Both the position numbers and the translations under genes were made by a program. A DNA stretch of 64,000 nucleotides from the NCBI GenBank assembly GCA_045636865.1, contig JAZTYJ010000004.1, forward strand, positions 124,001-188,000, written 5' to 3'. Positions 1-8,237 of this stretch are shown one piece after another. This DNA comes from SIG480 sp045636865 (GTDB taxonomy: Bacteria; Bacillota; Clostridia; Oscillospirales; JAAYXM01). The notes beneath the pieces are model-generated. The model searched no databases, was not told where the DNA came from, and saw only the letters and a list, made by a program, of their open reading frames with translations. Numbering within the stretch: the first letter of the stretch is position 1; each line of letters begins with the position of its first letter.

Positions 1-285
1 TTCGTAAACCGCAAGCAGAACGGAACGCGGATTGTCGCCTGCGATAATGCCGCCGTTTTTGTCGCAGTCGATGTATAAAATATCGTCAAGCTCGGGCTCC
101 TCAACGTCTGAAACGTCAAGATCGAAATCCTGCATCAGACCGAGGCGGAAACCGTCCTTTGCGTCGGGAGCATAAGCGACGGGAACATCACCGCCTTCGG
201 GCATCATCATACGGAGATATTTGCGGAGCTCTTCTGCAGCAAAATCAATGGTTGTGTTTGATGTGATCTTGTTAATGTAAAGCAT
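1..285 (-). CDS. DUF4838 family protein, N-terminal 95 residues (cut by left edge)
   Basis: The minus-strand frame starts with ATG at 285-283 and is open to the window edge, so only the first 95 residues are visible. By my reading they differ from the start of the next gene (312-2273) at only 8 positions, with no insertion or deletion, so the two are tandem paralogues. DUF4838 proteins are large enzymes or binding proteins of carbohydrate-degradation loci, with an N-terminal domain like those of alpha-glucuronidases and GH20 enzymes. No substrate is firmly established. Only 26 bp separate this start from the stop of the upstream copy, so both are probably one transcript from the promoter near 2332. 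Whether this copy is full length cannot be seen. Confidence 0.8.
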   Translation of the reverse strand, partial: MLYINKITSNTTIDFAAEELRKYLRMMMPEGGDVPVAYAPDAKDGFRLGLMQDFDLDVSDVEEPELDDILYIDCDKNGGIIAGDNPRSVLLAVYE

Positions 286-311
286 TTTTATTAATCCTTT
301 CAGATATAGTT

Positions 312-2273
312 TTAAAGAACAAAAACACCGTCAACCATATGTTCTTCAAAGTGGTGTGCCCAGTAATATTCAGCAAAGAAAAGCTGATGGTCATAGTATC
401 TTTCAAACTCCGCTTCGTGCTTTCCGCATTCAATGCGCGCTTTTTCTAAAAGCTTTTCTGCACGCTCAAGGTTTCCGCTTGCCTTTTCAGCCATCCAGTC
501 AGAAATCATATCGCAGAAGTCTGCGTGGAATGAAAGAAGCTTGAGAGCCATCGTCTGAACGCGGTATTCCGATTCGTAGTTTGCGTCGATAATCGCTCTG
601 CCTTCTTTTGTAATGTTACGGATGTTTTTAATCTGCGGAACCATATCGGGATCAGCGTGTCCCTTTTCGCTCTTCGGAGCTTCATCGCGCGAGAAGAAGT
701 CAAACGGGAGCGCGTCATAGAGCTTTTTGAGGTAATCGCGCAGGTCTCTCCAGTTTTTGCCGTAGATATGTGAGAGGTAGTCTTCTTCAATCTCCTCGTA
801 TGAAAGGGATGTGTCAAAAAGCGTTCTTGCATATGTGTAGAACGAAAGACCGCTCGGAAAGAATGAACGCTGGCTTGCACATTGGATAACTCCGTTTACG
901 GCGTTTGCCTTGTAGTTCTTAACGTCCTCGTTGAGAAGTCGCGCCTGCATAAGACCTGAGAGGTCGTAGCACTGATGTCTCCAGAAGTGATATTCATATG
1001 CAACGTTTGCGCCCTTCCACGTCTTTTTCCACTCATCAAGATAATCAAGGCTTGATGCAAGGTCGGACGGGAAGCGGTTTTTGTTTCGCTTATATGGCAC
1101 AATCTCTGTCTTTCCGCGACCGTCCGGCATTGAATATGCGTAGCTTCTGAAAATCGGGGCAAAGAGAAGAAGGAATCTGTCGGGGTTTTTGATTACTTCA
1201 GACTGTGGTGCAAATGTTGTATCTACATATGAAATAAAGACTATGCGTGTGTCAAGTCCTGCTTCGGTGAGCTTTTCGTCAATCTCGTTGAGAAGAATGA
1301 CGTACCAGTCAGACGGAGTTTTCTTTACACACTCCTCGCATTCACAATGGTTGTTGTCAAGGTCAGCGAGCCAAAGGTGGAGATAGTCGACGTTTGAGTG
1401 ATTTCGTGAATACTCAACAACATAGTCGACAACAAGTGAGCGCGCTTCGGGATTTGACATACAGAAGTTTGTCCACGATGGCTGATCCTTGTAGAGCTTT
1501 CTCTCACCATTCATCATGGCAACAAAGCTTCTTTGTTTGTCGGTGAGGCGGGAGTCGAGAGTTTTTCCATCTTCGCGTTTCTGGAAAGAACCTATGCCGA
1601 AAGGTTCACATGTAAAGCCGTGGCCGATGTCGTGAAACATCATATTGCGCTTTGAAAGCTCAGCTTCGCATGCGCGTTTCCATTGCATTGCCTGATTATC
1701 TGAAATCGGCTCGGGACGTCTGTTTTCTTCATTTTTAAGATGGTTGTAATATATAGAATAAAAGTATGTGGGGAGAAGAAATTGCGTCTGGAATGTATTC
1801 ATGCCGACCTTTGGCATAAAGTCGATAACTTCGAGTATGTCATACTGGATTTTTGAGCCCTCGTCGCATTGACCGCGGTAGCGGCAGGAGGGCACAAAAC
1901 GGCATTTTACGGGCTTTATATCCTGCATCGGAATGTATTCGCCGTCAACACCCGGAAAGAGCCAGCGGCAACCGTTTCGGCGGAAATATTCGTAAACTGC
2001 AAGCAGAACGGAGCGCGGATTGTTGCCCGCGATAATGCCGCCGTCATCATTGCAGTCGATATATAAGATATCGTCAAGCTCGCAATCTTCTACGTCTGAA
2101 ACGTCGAGAGAAAAATCCTGCATCAGACCAAGGCGGAAACCGTCTTTTGCGTCGGGTGCATACGAGACGGGAACATCGCCGCCTTCGGGCATCATCATAC
2201 GGAGATATTTGCGGAGCTCTTCTGCAGCAAAATCAATGGTTGTGTTTGATGTGATTTTGTTAATGTAAAGCAT
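312..2273 (-). CDS. DUF4838 domain-containing protein (putative glycan-active enzyme)
   Basis: This 653-residue protein has no obvious signal peptide, so it is probably cytoplasmic. The middle (about residues 300-345) has the pattern I associate with DUF4838: a segment reading HLWLADLDNNHCECEEC, then a PSDWY-type motif leading into a helix. The N-terminal 100 residues resemble the small alpha/beta domain that precedes catalytic barrels in alpha-glucuronidases and GH20 hexosaminidases. It is divergent from a LacI regulator and two alpha-galactosidases, which suggests handling of plant or host glycans. The family has no agreed activity, so no reaction is assigned. The start is ATG at 2273 and the stop is TAA at 312-314. 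A nearly identical copy follows directly (1-285). Confidence 0.8.
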   Translation of the reverse strand: MLYINKITSNTTIDFAAEELRKYLRMMMPEGGDVPVSYAPDAKDGFRLGLMQDFSLDVSDVEDCELDDILYIDCNDDGGIIAGNNPRSVLLAVYEYFRRNGCRWLFPGVDGEYIPMQDIKPVKCRFVPSCRYRGQCDEGSKIQYDILEVIDFMPKVGMNTFQTQFLLPTYFYSIYYNHLKNEENRRPEPISDNQAMQWKRACEAELSKRNMMFHDIGHGFTCEPFGIGSFQKREDGKTLDSRLTDKQRSFVAMMNGERKLYKDQPSWTNFCMSNPEARSLVVDYVVEYSRNHSNVDYLHLWLADLDNNHCECEECVKKTPSDWYVILLNEIDEKLTEAGLDTRIVFISYVDTTFAPQSEVIKNPDRFLLLFAPIFRSYAYSMPDGRGKTEIVPYKRNKNRFPSDLASSLDYLDEWKKTWKGANVAYEYHFWRHQCYDLSGLMQARLLNEDVKNYKANAVNGVIQCASQRSFFPSGLSFYTYARTLFDTSLSYEEIEEDYLSHIYGKNWRDLRDYLKKLYDALPFDFFSRDEAPKSEKGHADPDMVPQIKNIRNITKEGRAIIDANYESEYRVQTMALKLLSFHADFCDMISDWMAEKASGNLERAEKLLEKARIECGKHEAEFERYYDHQLFFAEYYWAHHFEEHMVDGVFVL

Positions 2274-2308
2274 CTTATCGCCCCTTGATATTCAAAGATT
2301 ATATTACG

Positions 2309-2337
2309 ATTTTATCATCCGGAAAAGTGTTTGTCAA
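2309..2337 (-). promoter_or_regulatory. Promoter of the DUF4838 pair
   Basis: On the minus strand TTGACA (2337-2332) and TAAAAT (2314-2309) are 17 bp apart, upstream of the ATG at 2273. It is divergent from, and close to, the lacI promoter at 2360-2388. No second promoter is visible between the two DUF4838 genes. Confidence 0.6.
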
Positions 2338-2359
2338 CAACGGTTTCGCATCAAAAATA

Positions 2360-2388
2360 TTGACAAGAGAGAGACGGTGTGATATACT
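2360..2388 (+). promoter_or_regulatory. Promoter of the lacI-alpha-galactosidase operon
   Basis: TTGACA (2360-2365), a 17-bp spacer and TATACT (2383-2388) form a near-consensus vegetative promoter. The expected transcription start, about 2395, falls inside the operator at 2392-2405. A bound repressor would therefore block initiation. Confidence 0.8.
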
Positions 2389-2391
2389 CTA

Positions 2392-2405
2392 TGCAACCGA
2401 TTGCA
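2392..2405 (+). promoter_or_regulatory. LacI-family operator O1
   Basis: TGCAACCGATTGCA has perfect TGCAA/TTGCA arms around a central CG, the classical shape of LacI/GalR-family operators. It covers the expected transcription start and is followed at once by the lacI ribosome site. The identical 14-mer recurs at 3467-3480. Autoregulation by the adjacent LacI protein is inferred. Confidence 0.8.
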
Positions 2406-2421
2406 CGAAAGGAGGGCGACT

Positions 2422-3450
2422 ATGCCTGACGTAACAATTTACACACTTGCAGAAGAGCTCAATATGTCTCCGTCGATGGTGAGCCGCGCCTTCAATCCCG
2501 ATGCGAGAATAAACGAAGAAAAACGAAAAACCGTACTTCGTGCGGCAGAAAAATACAACTTTTCTCCTAATAAATTTGCATCGCGGCTTTCTCTGAAACC
2601 TGTAAAAATCGGGGTGCTTCTCAACAGTAATTTTGAAGTAAATACGAAAAAAATGCTTGCAGGCGTTGATGAGGCGTACAGCCGCCTGAAAGACTATAAA
2701 ATCAATTATGATATCACGGTTTTAAATCACGATATACACAAATTTGAAGATTACGTTTCTGCGATAGAAAAATACAAGTCATACGACGGTGTTTGCCTTG
2801 CGGGATTCAGCGCTGAGAGATATACTCCTCTTGTGAATGAGCTTTATAAATCAAATCCGAATATTGCGCAGGTGCAGGCAACAAACAGAAATGTTGAGTT
2901 TCTGATTGAGTCGCGTCATAACGAAGAGGTGGCATCATCTCTTGCGGCAGAGTTTCTCGGAAACTGCCTGAGACAGAGCGAGAGAAAGAACGTTCTTTTG
3001 TTTACGGGAAATCGCGAAAGTGCGCTTCATGCTGTTGCAGAAAAGGCGTTTTTTGCAGCTTGCAAAGAGCATGGAATGACGGTTATCGACAGCATTGATA
3101 TGAAGGATAACGAAAAATATCTTTCGGAAATATTGCCGTCTGTTTTTGCAAAAAACAAAGACACGGCAGACGCAATCTACATAACAAGCGGTTTTTCTCT
3201 ATCGCTTTGCAGGTACCTTGAAGAAAATGAAATAAGCATTCCGTTTGTCGCATTTGACGTATACGATGAAATCAAAAAGTATATGGAAAAGGGAATTATA
3301 TCTGCGGCGATTTCGCAGAATGTAACAAAGCAGATGGAAACAGCTTTTGAAAAGCTTGCGCGATATATCATAGCGGGGGAGGAGTGCGAAAAGACGGTTT
3401 TTACCGACGTTCAGCTCGTTTTAAAAAGCAATATTCATCAGTTCGAGTAA
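2422..3450 (+). CDS. LacI-family transcriptional regulator of the galactosidase locus
   Basis: A 342-residue regulator. The N-terminal helix-turn-helix (about residues 5-26, TIYTLAEELNMSPSMVSRAF) and hinge helix are typical of LacI/GalR, followed by a periplasmic-binding-protein-like effector domain. I choose ATG 2422 because AAAGGAGG (2408-2415) lies 6 bases before it. The upstream TTG at 2401 in the same frame falls inside the operator and has no ribosome site. The gene precedes two alpha-galactosidases, and the same operator sits before itself and before the first of them. This makes it the likely local repressor, relieved by a galactoside or a breakdown product. The effector is unknown. 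Confidence 0.9.
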   Translation: MPDVTIYTLAEELNMSPSMVSRAFNPDARINEEKRKTVLRAAEKYNFSPNKFASRLSLKPVKIGVLLNSNFEVNTKKMLAGVDEAYSRLKDYKINYDITVLNHDIHKFEDYVSAIEKYKSYDGVCLAGFSAERYTPLVNELYKSNPNIAQVQATNRNVEFLIESRHNEEVASSLAAEFLGNCLRQSERKNVLLFTGNRESALHAVAEKAFFAACKEHGMTVIDSIDMKDNEKYLSEILPSVFAKNKDTADAIYITSGFSLSLCRYLEENEISIPFVAFDVYDEIKKYMEKGIISAAISQNVTKQMETAFEKLARYIIAGEECEKTVFTDVQLVLKSNIHQFE

Positions 3451-3466
3451 AAAAATTTATGCGTTG

Positions 3467-3480
3467 TGCAACCGATTGCA
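3467..3480 (+). promoter_or_regulatory. LacI-family operator O2
   Basis: This is an exact copy of O1, with one further symmetric base on each side (G and C). It lies in the 48-bp gap between the lacI stop and the first galactosidase, just before the ribosome site AAAGGAAG (3484-3491). I see no convincing promoter in the gap. O2 may act as a transcription roadblock or pair with O1 through a DNA loop of about 1.07 kb. Confidence 0.75.
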
Positions 3481-3498
3481 CGGAAAGGAAGATGAAAA

Positions 3499-5394
3499 AT
3501 GAAACACAATTTCAGCTTTAAATATGACGGGAAAGAAATAACCGCCGCGTCTTTAAACGCAGGCGTCTGCGAGGTTTCAAAAGACGTTTTTGTAACACTC
3601 ACGGAAAGGAAGATTGAAGGATATGACGCGAGCGAATGGCTCCTCTATTTTGAAAACAAGTCAGACAGGATAAGTGGAATATTCTCCGATATTCTCGACT
3701 GCGACACGCTCTTTCCGCTTACCTATCCGCGCCCGAGAAGGAACGGATATGTTCCGGTTGACGGTGATGCCTGTGTTATAACAATGAACGGCATCGGAAA
3801 CTGCAAGTATTACTGGAATGACGATAAGGTAAGTGCACGCGAATTTGCGCTCAACAAAGAATACCTCGACAACTGCGTTGTTGAAAATACAAAGACATTT
3901 GAGAACATCAGAGGTCTTTCGAGCAACGAGCTTATGCCGTTTTTTGACGTAACGGCAAACGGCGAGGGATACTTTGTCGCAATCGGATGGACAGGCAGCT
4001 GGAGAGCAACGTTTGTAAAGTGCGATGACGGCATCCGCGCAAAAATGGGACTGCAGGAGACAAAATTCTATCTTGAACCGGGGGAGAAAATCCGAACAGC
4101 TTCGATTATGGTTCTTAAGTATGAAAAGGGCGAGGATAAGTACAATAAGATCCGCCGCTTTATAAAGGAGAACTACTCACACAAAGCAGCTTTCCCGGAA
4201 AAGAAAGACGGTGTTATGGCGTATTCTGTCTGGGGAGGGCTTCCGAGCAAAATGCAGGTTGAGAGACTTGCTGAGTTTAAAAAGTCGGGTGCAAAGTTTG
4301 AGGAGTACTGGATAGATGCCGCGTGGTACGGCAACTGTCAGAAGTGCGAGGAAGAGTTCAGCGGCGACTGGGGAGACCACACAGGCGAATGGACTCCTAA
4401 CCCGAAAGTGCATCCGAATGAGCTTATGGACGTAAAAGCCGCGGCTGAGGATGCAGGACTTCGCTTTATGCTCTGGCTTGAGCCTGAGCGCGCAATAACG
4501 GGAACTCGCGTTGTGAAGGAGCACCCCGAATGGTTTATAACTCTTCCGGATAACACATCAAATATGCTCTGGTACGGAAACGAAGAAGCCCTTGAATATA
4601 CCTGCAAGCTTCTTTCTGAAAAAGTTGAGAAGTATAATCTTTCAGTCTACCGCCAGGACTTTAATGTGCAGATTGAGGACTACTGCAAGCAGAACGATGC
4701 TGAAAACCGCATCGGTATAACTGAAATCAAGCACATTATGGGTATGTATCGTGTCTGGGATTACTTGCTCTCGAAGTATCCTCACCTTATAATCGACAAC
4801 TGCTGTGGCGGCGGAAGACGTATTGATATCGAGACTCTCCGACGATCAATCCCTGTTTGCAGAACGGATTTTCAGGTAACCTTCAACACAAACCCCGAGG
4901 CTTTGCAGGTACAGACAACAAATATCTCAAAATACTTCCCGTTTAACGGTTGCCAGTATCGAAACAGCGGTGATACATACGTTGCACGAAGCTCATACTC
5001 ATCAAGCTGGGCGTGCTCTCCGTACGGATGTGTGTTCCAGGAAATGGATGACGAGAAGTTTGCGTGGCTCAAGACTGTTTCGGAGGAATACAGACGTATC
5101 CGCAGGTACTTCTCCGAGGATTACTATAATCACGCGTCCTGCACTTTTGACGATACCGGCTGGACAGTATGGCAGTACCACGATCCGAAGGATCAGAGTG
5201 GTATTATTATGGCATTCCGTCGTTCAAATTGCGTGTTTGATACGATTCCGGTAAACCTTTGCGGGCTTGTTGACGGCAAGAAATATGATGTTTTGAATAT
5301 CGACACAGAGGAAGCTTTTGAAATCACGGATTCACTCGAAATAACACTTCCCGAAAAACGCTCAAGCGTAATTTTTGAGTACAAGATGAAATAA
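3499..5394 (+). CDS. Alpha-galactosidase, GH36-type (copy 1)
   Basis: This 631-residue cytoplasmic glycosidase should hydrolyse terminal alpha-galactosides such as melibiose or raffinose-type sugars. Residues 1-200 form the N-terminal beta-rich domain. The barrel starts near residue 235. Clan GH-D signatures are visible: LWLEPERA (326-332), HPEWF (342-346), YRQDFN (384-389, with D387 the likely nucleophile), DNCCGGGRR (433-441) and CRTDFQ (454-459, with D457 the likely acid/base). There is no signal peptide. ATG 3499 has AAAGGAAG 7 bases before it. The gene follows lacI and operator O2, and a full-length paralogue follows 28 bp downstream. The exact linkage preference cannot be read from sequence. 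Confidence 0.88.
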   Translation: MKHNFSFKYDGKEITAASLNAGVCEVSKDVFVTLTERKIEGYDASEWLLYFENKSDRISGIFSDILDCDTLFPLTYPRPRRNGYVPVDGDACVITMNGIGNCKYYWNDDKVSAREFALNKEYLDNCVVENTKTFENIRGLSSNELMPFFDVTANGEGYFVAIGWTGSWRATFVKCDDGIRAKMGLQETKFYLEPGEKIRTASIMVLKYEKGEDKYNKIRRFIKENYSHKAAFPEKKDGVMAYSVWGGLPSKMQVERLAEFKKSGAKFEEYWIDAAWYGNCQKCEEEFSGDWGDHTGEWTPNPKVHPNELMDVKAAAEDAGLRFMLWLEPERAITGTRVVKEHPEWFITLPDNTSNMLWYGNEEALEYTCKLLSEKVEKYNLSVYRQDFNVQIEDYCKQNDAENRIGITEIKHIMGMYRVWDYLLSKYPHLIIDNCCGGGRRIDIETLRRSIPVCRTDFQVTFNTNPEALQVQTTNISKYFPFNGCQYRNSGDTYVARSSYSSSWACSPYGCVFQEMDDEKFAWLKTVSEEYRRIRRYFSEDYYNHASCTFDDTGWTVWQYHDPKDQSGIIMAFRRSNCVFDTIPVNLCGLVDGKKYDVLNIDTEEAFEITDSLEITLPEKRSSVIFEYKMK

Positions 5395-5422
5395 CAAAAG
5401 CCTGCAGAGAAGAGGTGTATTT

Positions 5423-7321
5423 ATGAAACCGCAATTTTGCTTTAAGTATGACGGAAAAGTTATCGATTATAATTCACCGCATTCAAAAAATGGAGTGTAT
5501 GAGGTTACAAAAGGAGTATATGTAACACTCTCGCAGAAGAATTATGATGATTTTGATGCGACGGAATGGGTTTTGTTTTTTGAAAACAAATCCGACAAGA
5601 TAAGCGGCATTTTTTCTGATATTGCAGATTGCGCTGCATGTTTTTCTCTCGAGCACCCAAAATCTCCGAATCCCGGATTTATGCCGAAAGAGGGAGATGC
5701 CTGTGTCATTACGATGACAGGTGTAATAAAATGCGAAAACTATTGGGATAACGATAAAAAGAGTGCTGAAGAATTTGCGTTCAATTTTGAATATCTCGAT
5801 AAATGTCCCGAACAGACAAAAACCTTTGCGAATATAAAAGGACTTTCAAGCAACGAGATAATGCCGTTTTTTGACGTTACCTCACAGGGTGACGGTTATT
5901 TCACGGCAATCGGTTGGTCAGGTTCGTGGAAGGCGGAGTTTAAAAAGACAGATTGCGGCATCAACATGCGCGCAGGTCTTTCAAAAGCTGAATTTTACCT
6001 TGAACCCGGTGAGCAGGTTCGCACAGCTTCAATTCTTGTTATGAGGTATCAGAAGGGCGAAGACAAACATAACAAAATAAGGAGCCTTATCAAAAAGTAT
6101 TATTCGCATAAGTCATCATTTCCCGAAAAGGCAGACGGAGTTATGGCATATGAAATGTGGGGAGGGCTTCCGAGTGCGGAGATGAAAAAACGCCTCGGTG
6201 AGTTTTCGTCCCACGGAATAAAGTTTGATAAGTTCTGGGTTGATGCCGCGTGGTACGGTAACTGCAAAAAATGCGAAGAGGCATTCAGCGGTGACTGGGG
6301 TGAGCATACGGGCGAGTGGACACCGAATCCGAAGGTGCATCCGGGCGGACTTGCGGATGTTGTTGACTGTGCAAAAGACGCAGGGATGGATTTTATGCTG
6401 TGGATAGAACCTGAAAGGGCAATTACCGGAACACGCGTTGTAAAAGAACATCCCGAATGGTTTATCACGCTTCCTGATAACACATCAAATATGCTCTGGT
6501 ACGGAAATGAGGACGCACTTGAATATACAAAAAAGCTTCTTTGCGATTGCATAGAAAAATACAGTATGTCATGTTACCGTCAGGACTTCAACGTTCAGCT
6601 CGAGGATTACTGCATTGAAAATGACAAGGGCGGAAGAATCGGCATAACCGAAATCAAACACGTTATGGGTATGTATAAGCTCTGGGATTATCTCCTTGAG
6701 AAATATCCGCACCTTATAATCGACAACTGCTGCGGTGGCGGAAGAAGAATTGATATAGAAACACTCCGACGCTCAACTCCGGTGCTCCGAACAGATTATC
6801 AATGCAACTTCAACCCGAATCCCGAGGTCTATCAGGTGCACAACACAAATATTTCGGCATACTTTCCGTACACAGGTTGCGGACAGAAGGTAAAGGGCGA
6901 TACTTATGCGGTAAGAAGCTCATATTCAACAAGTTGGAGCGCGATGTTTTACAGCACGATTTTTCAGAGCATGACCGAAGAGGATTTTTCGTGGACAAAG
7001 AAAATTTCAGAGGAATATATGCGCATTCGCAGATATTTTTCAACGGATTTTTACAACCACGGGTCAAATGTGCTTGATGACACTTCGTGGACTGTCTGGC
7101 AGTATCACGATGCGGAAAGTCAGAGCGGAATCGTTATGGCATTCAGACGCGAAAACTCTCCGTTTGAGGAAATTAAAATAAATCTTCGGGGAGTTGACAA
7201 CGGAAAGAAGTATGAAGTGTCAAATCTTGATACTGAAGAGAATTTTGAAGTTTCGGATTTATTAAGAATATGCCTTTCTGAAAAACGTTCAAGTGTAATT
7301 CTTGAATACAGAGTGAAATAA
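5423..7321 (+). CDS. Alpha-galactosidase, GH36-type (copy 2)
   Basis: This 632-residue protein is homologous over its whole length to the preceding gene and carries the same motifs: LWIEPERA, HPEWF, YRQDFN, DNCCGGGRR and LRTDYQ near residue 458. In the last motif Tyr replaces the Phe of copy 1. The two proteins are diverged rather than near-identical, so the duplication is old and the substrates may differ. There is no signal peptide. GAAGAGG precedes the ATG, the gap to copy 1 is 28 bp, and the transporter gene follows after 11 bp. It should be in the lacI operon. Confidence 0.87.
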   Translation: MKPQFCFKYDGKVIDYNSPHSKNGVYEVTKGVYVTLSQKNYDDFDATEWVLFFENKSDKISGIFSDIADCAACFSLEHPKSPNPGFMPKEGDACVITMTGVIKCENYWDNDKKSAEEFAFNFEYLDKCPEQTKTFANIKGLSSNEIMPFFDVTSQGDGYFTAIGWSGSWKAEFKKTDCGINMRAGLSKAEFYLEPGEQVRTASILVMRYQKGEDKHNKIRSLIKKYYSHKSSFPEKADGVMAYEMWGGLPSAEMKKRLGEFSSHGIKFDKFWVDAAWYGNCKKCEEAFSGDWGEHTGEWTPNPKVHPGGLADVVDCAKDAGMDFMLWIEPERAITGTRVVKEHPEWFITLPDNTSNMLWYGNEDALEYTKKLLCDCIEKYSMSCYRQDFNVQLEDYCIENDKGGRIGITEIKHVMGMYKLWDYLLEKYPHLIIDNCCGGGRRIDIETLRRSTPVLRTDYQCNFNPNPEVYQVHNTNISAYFPYTGCGQKVKGDTYAVRSSYSTSWSAMFYSTIFQSMTEEDFSWTKKISEEYMRIRRYFSTDFYNHGSNVLDDTSWTVWQYHDAESQSGIVMAFRRENSPFEEIKINLRGVDNGKKYEVSNLDTEENFEVSDLLRICLSEKRSSVILEYRVK

Positions 7322-7332
7322 GGAGAACAAAG

Positions 7333-8184
7333 ATGATTGCTTTACAGATTCTGACTTCAATATCGTCAATGGTTGTGCAAAACTGTGTTTATAACGTGGT
7401 TTGCAAAAAAGAACTGCCCACAAATGACCATATAAGCAGATTTAATATGATTACATATTTTTTGTGTGCAATTCTTTTCGGTATCGGCATTATAGGAGGC
7501 AGTATATCTCCGTACACCGTGCTTTTGGGGCTTCTCTACGGAGCTGTTACGGCTCTTGCGATTGCATATAAGATGCTTTCGCTTTCAGCAGGTCCGCTCA
7601 ATATAACGCTTCTTATTACATCGTCTTCGATGATAATTCCGACGATGTCGGGCGTATTTTTCGGCGAAGAATTTTCGCTTGCAAAGCTCATAGCTGTTAT
7701 TGTCCTCATTTTTTTCATTTACCTTTCTCTTGGTCGCGGCGGCGATGGAAAGATAAATAAGAAGTGGATTATATATTGTTTGCTTTGCTTTATAACATCG
7801 GGTGCCGGTGGTGTTATTCAAAAAATTCATCAGAGTTCAGCATTTAAAGGTGAGACAAACGGTTTTCTTCTTGCGGCGTTTGCCTGTTCTATTGTTTATA
7901 GCAGAATAAGGTCAAAAAAGACATTCAAAGAGCTTAAGTTTACAAAGAAACACGTCTTATTTGCTCTTGTCTGCGGACTTTGTACATATGCAATGAATGT
8001 TATAAATCTTCGTCTTACGGGGCTTTTGCCGAGTCAGCTTTTCTTTCCGCTGGTAAACGGAAGTGCAATTTTTTTAGGATTTTTAACGTCATGGCTTGTT
8101 TTCAAAGAACGACTTTCAAAGAGACAGATTATCGGTATTTGCGGAGGCTTCCTGTCGCTTCTTGCAGTGTGCGTAGTTAAGTGA
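7333..8184 (+). CDS. DMT-superfamily (EamA-like) transporter
   Basis: This 283-residue integral membrane protein has about 9-10 hydrophobic helices in two repeated halves, the drug/metabolite transporter fold. A cytoplasmic loop rich in Gly, Lys and Asn (about residues 135-145) separates the halves. AAGGAG precedes the ATG and the gap to the second galactosidase is 11 bp, so it is the last gene of the operon. DMT proteins include sugar carriers (GRP type) as well as metabolite exporters. Because no ABC or PTS sugar system is linked here, it may bring in the galactoside or export a product. The direction and substrate are inferred. Confidence 0.75.
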   Translation: MIALQILTSISSMVVQNCVYNVVCKKELPTNDHISRFNMITYFLCAILFGIGIIGGSISPYTVLLGLLYGAVTALAIAYKMLSLSAGPLNITLLITSSSMIIPTMSGVFFGEEFSLAKLIAVIVLIFFIYLSLGRGGDGKINKKWIIYCLLCFITSGAGGVIQKIHQSSAFKGETNGFLLAAFACSIVYSRIRSKKTFKELKFTKKHVLFALVCGLCTYAMNVINLRLTGLLPSQLFFPLVNGSAIFLGFLTSWLVFKERLSKRQIIGICGGFLSLLAVCVVK

Positions 8185-8193
8185 AAAACAGAA

Positions 8194-8228
8194 AAACCCA
8201 TGCATCACGTTTCGGGATGCATGGGTTT
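8194..8228. terminator. Bidirectional terminator
   Basis: A perfect 13-bp stem (AAACCCATGCATC with its complement) and a 9-base loop separate two convergent genes. T-rich stretches follow on both strands. Confidence 0.85.
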
Positions 8229-8237
8229 ATGTTTGAT

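Noticed and set aside
2331..2358. Third LacI operator in the divergent region before the DUF4838 pair
   Set aside because: The CG-centred sequence there shares only a few arm positions with TGCAACCGATTGCA.
3451..3498. Independent promoter for the first galactosidase
   Set aside because: No acceptable -35/-10 pair fits in the gap or the end of lacI.
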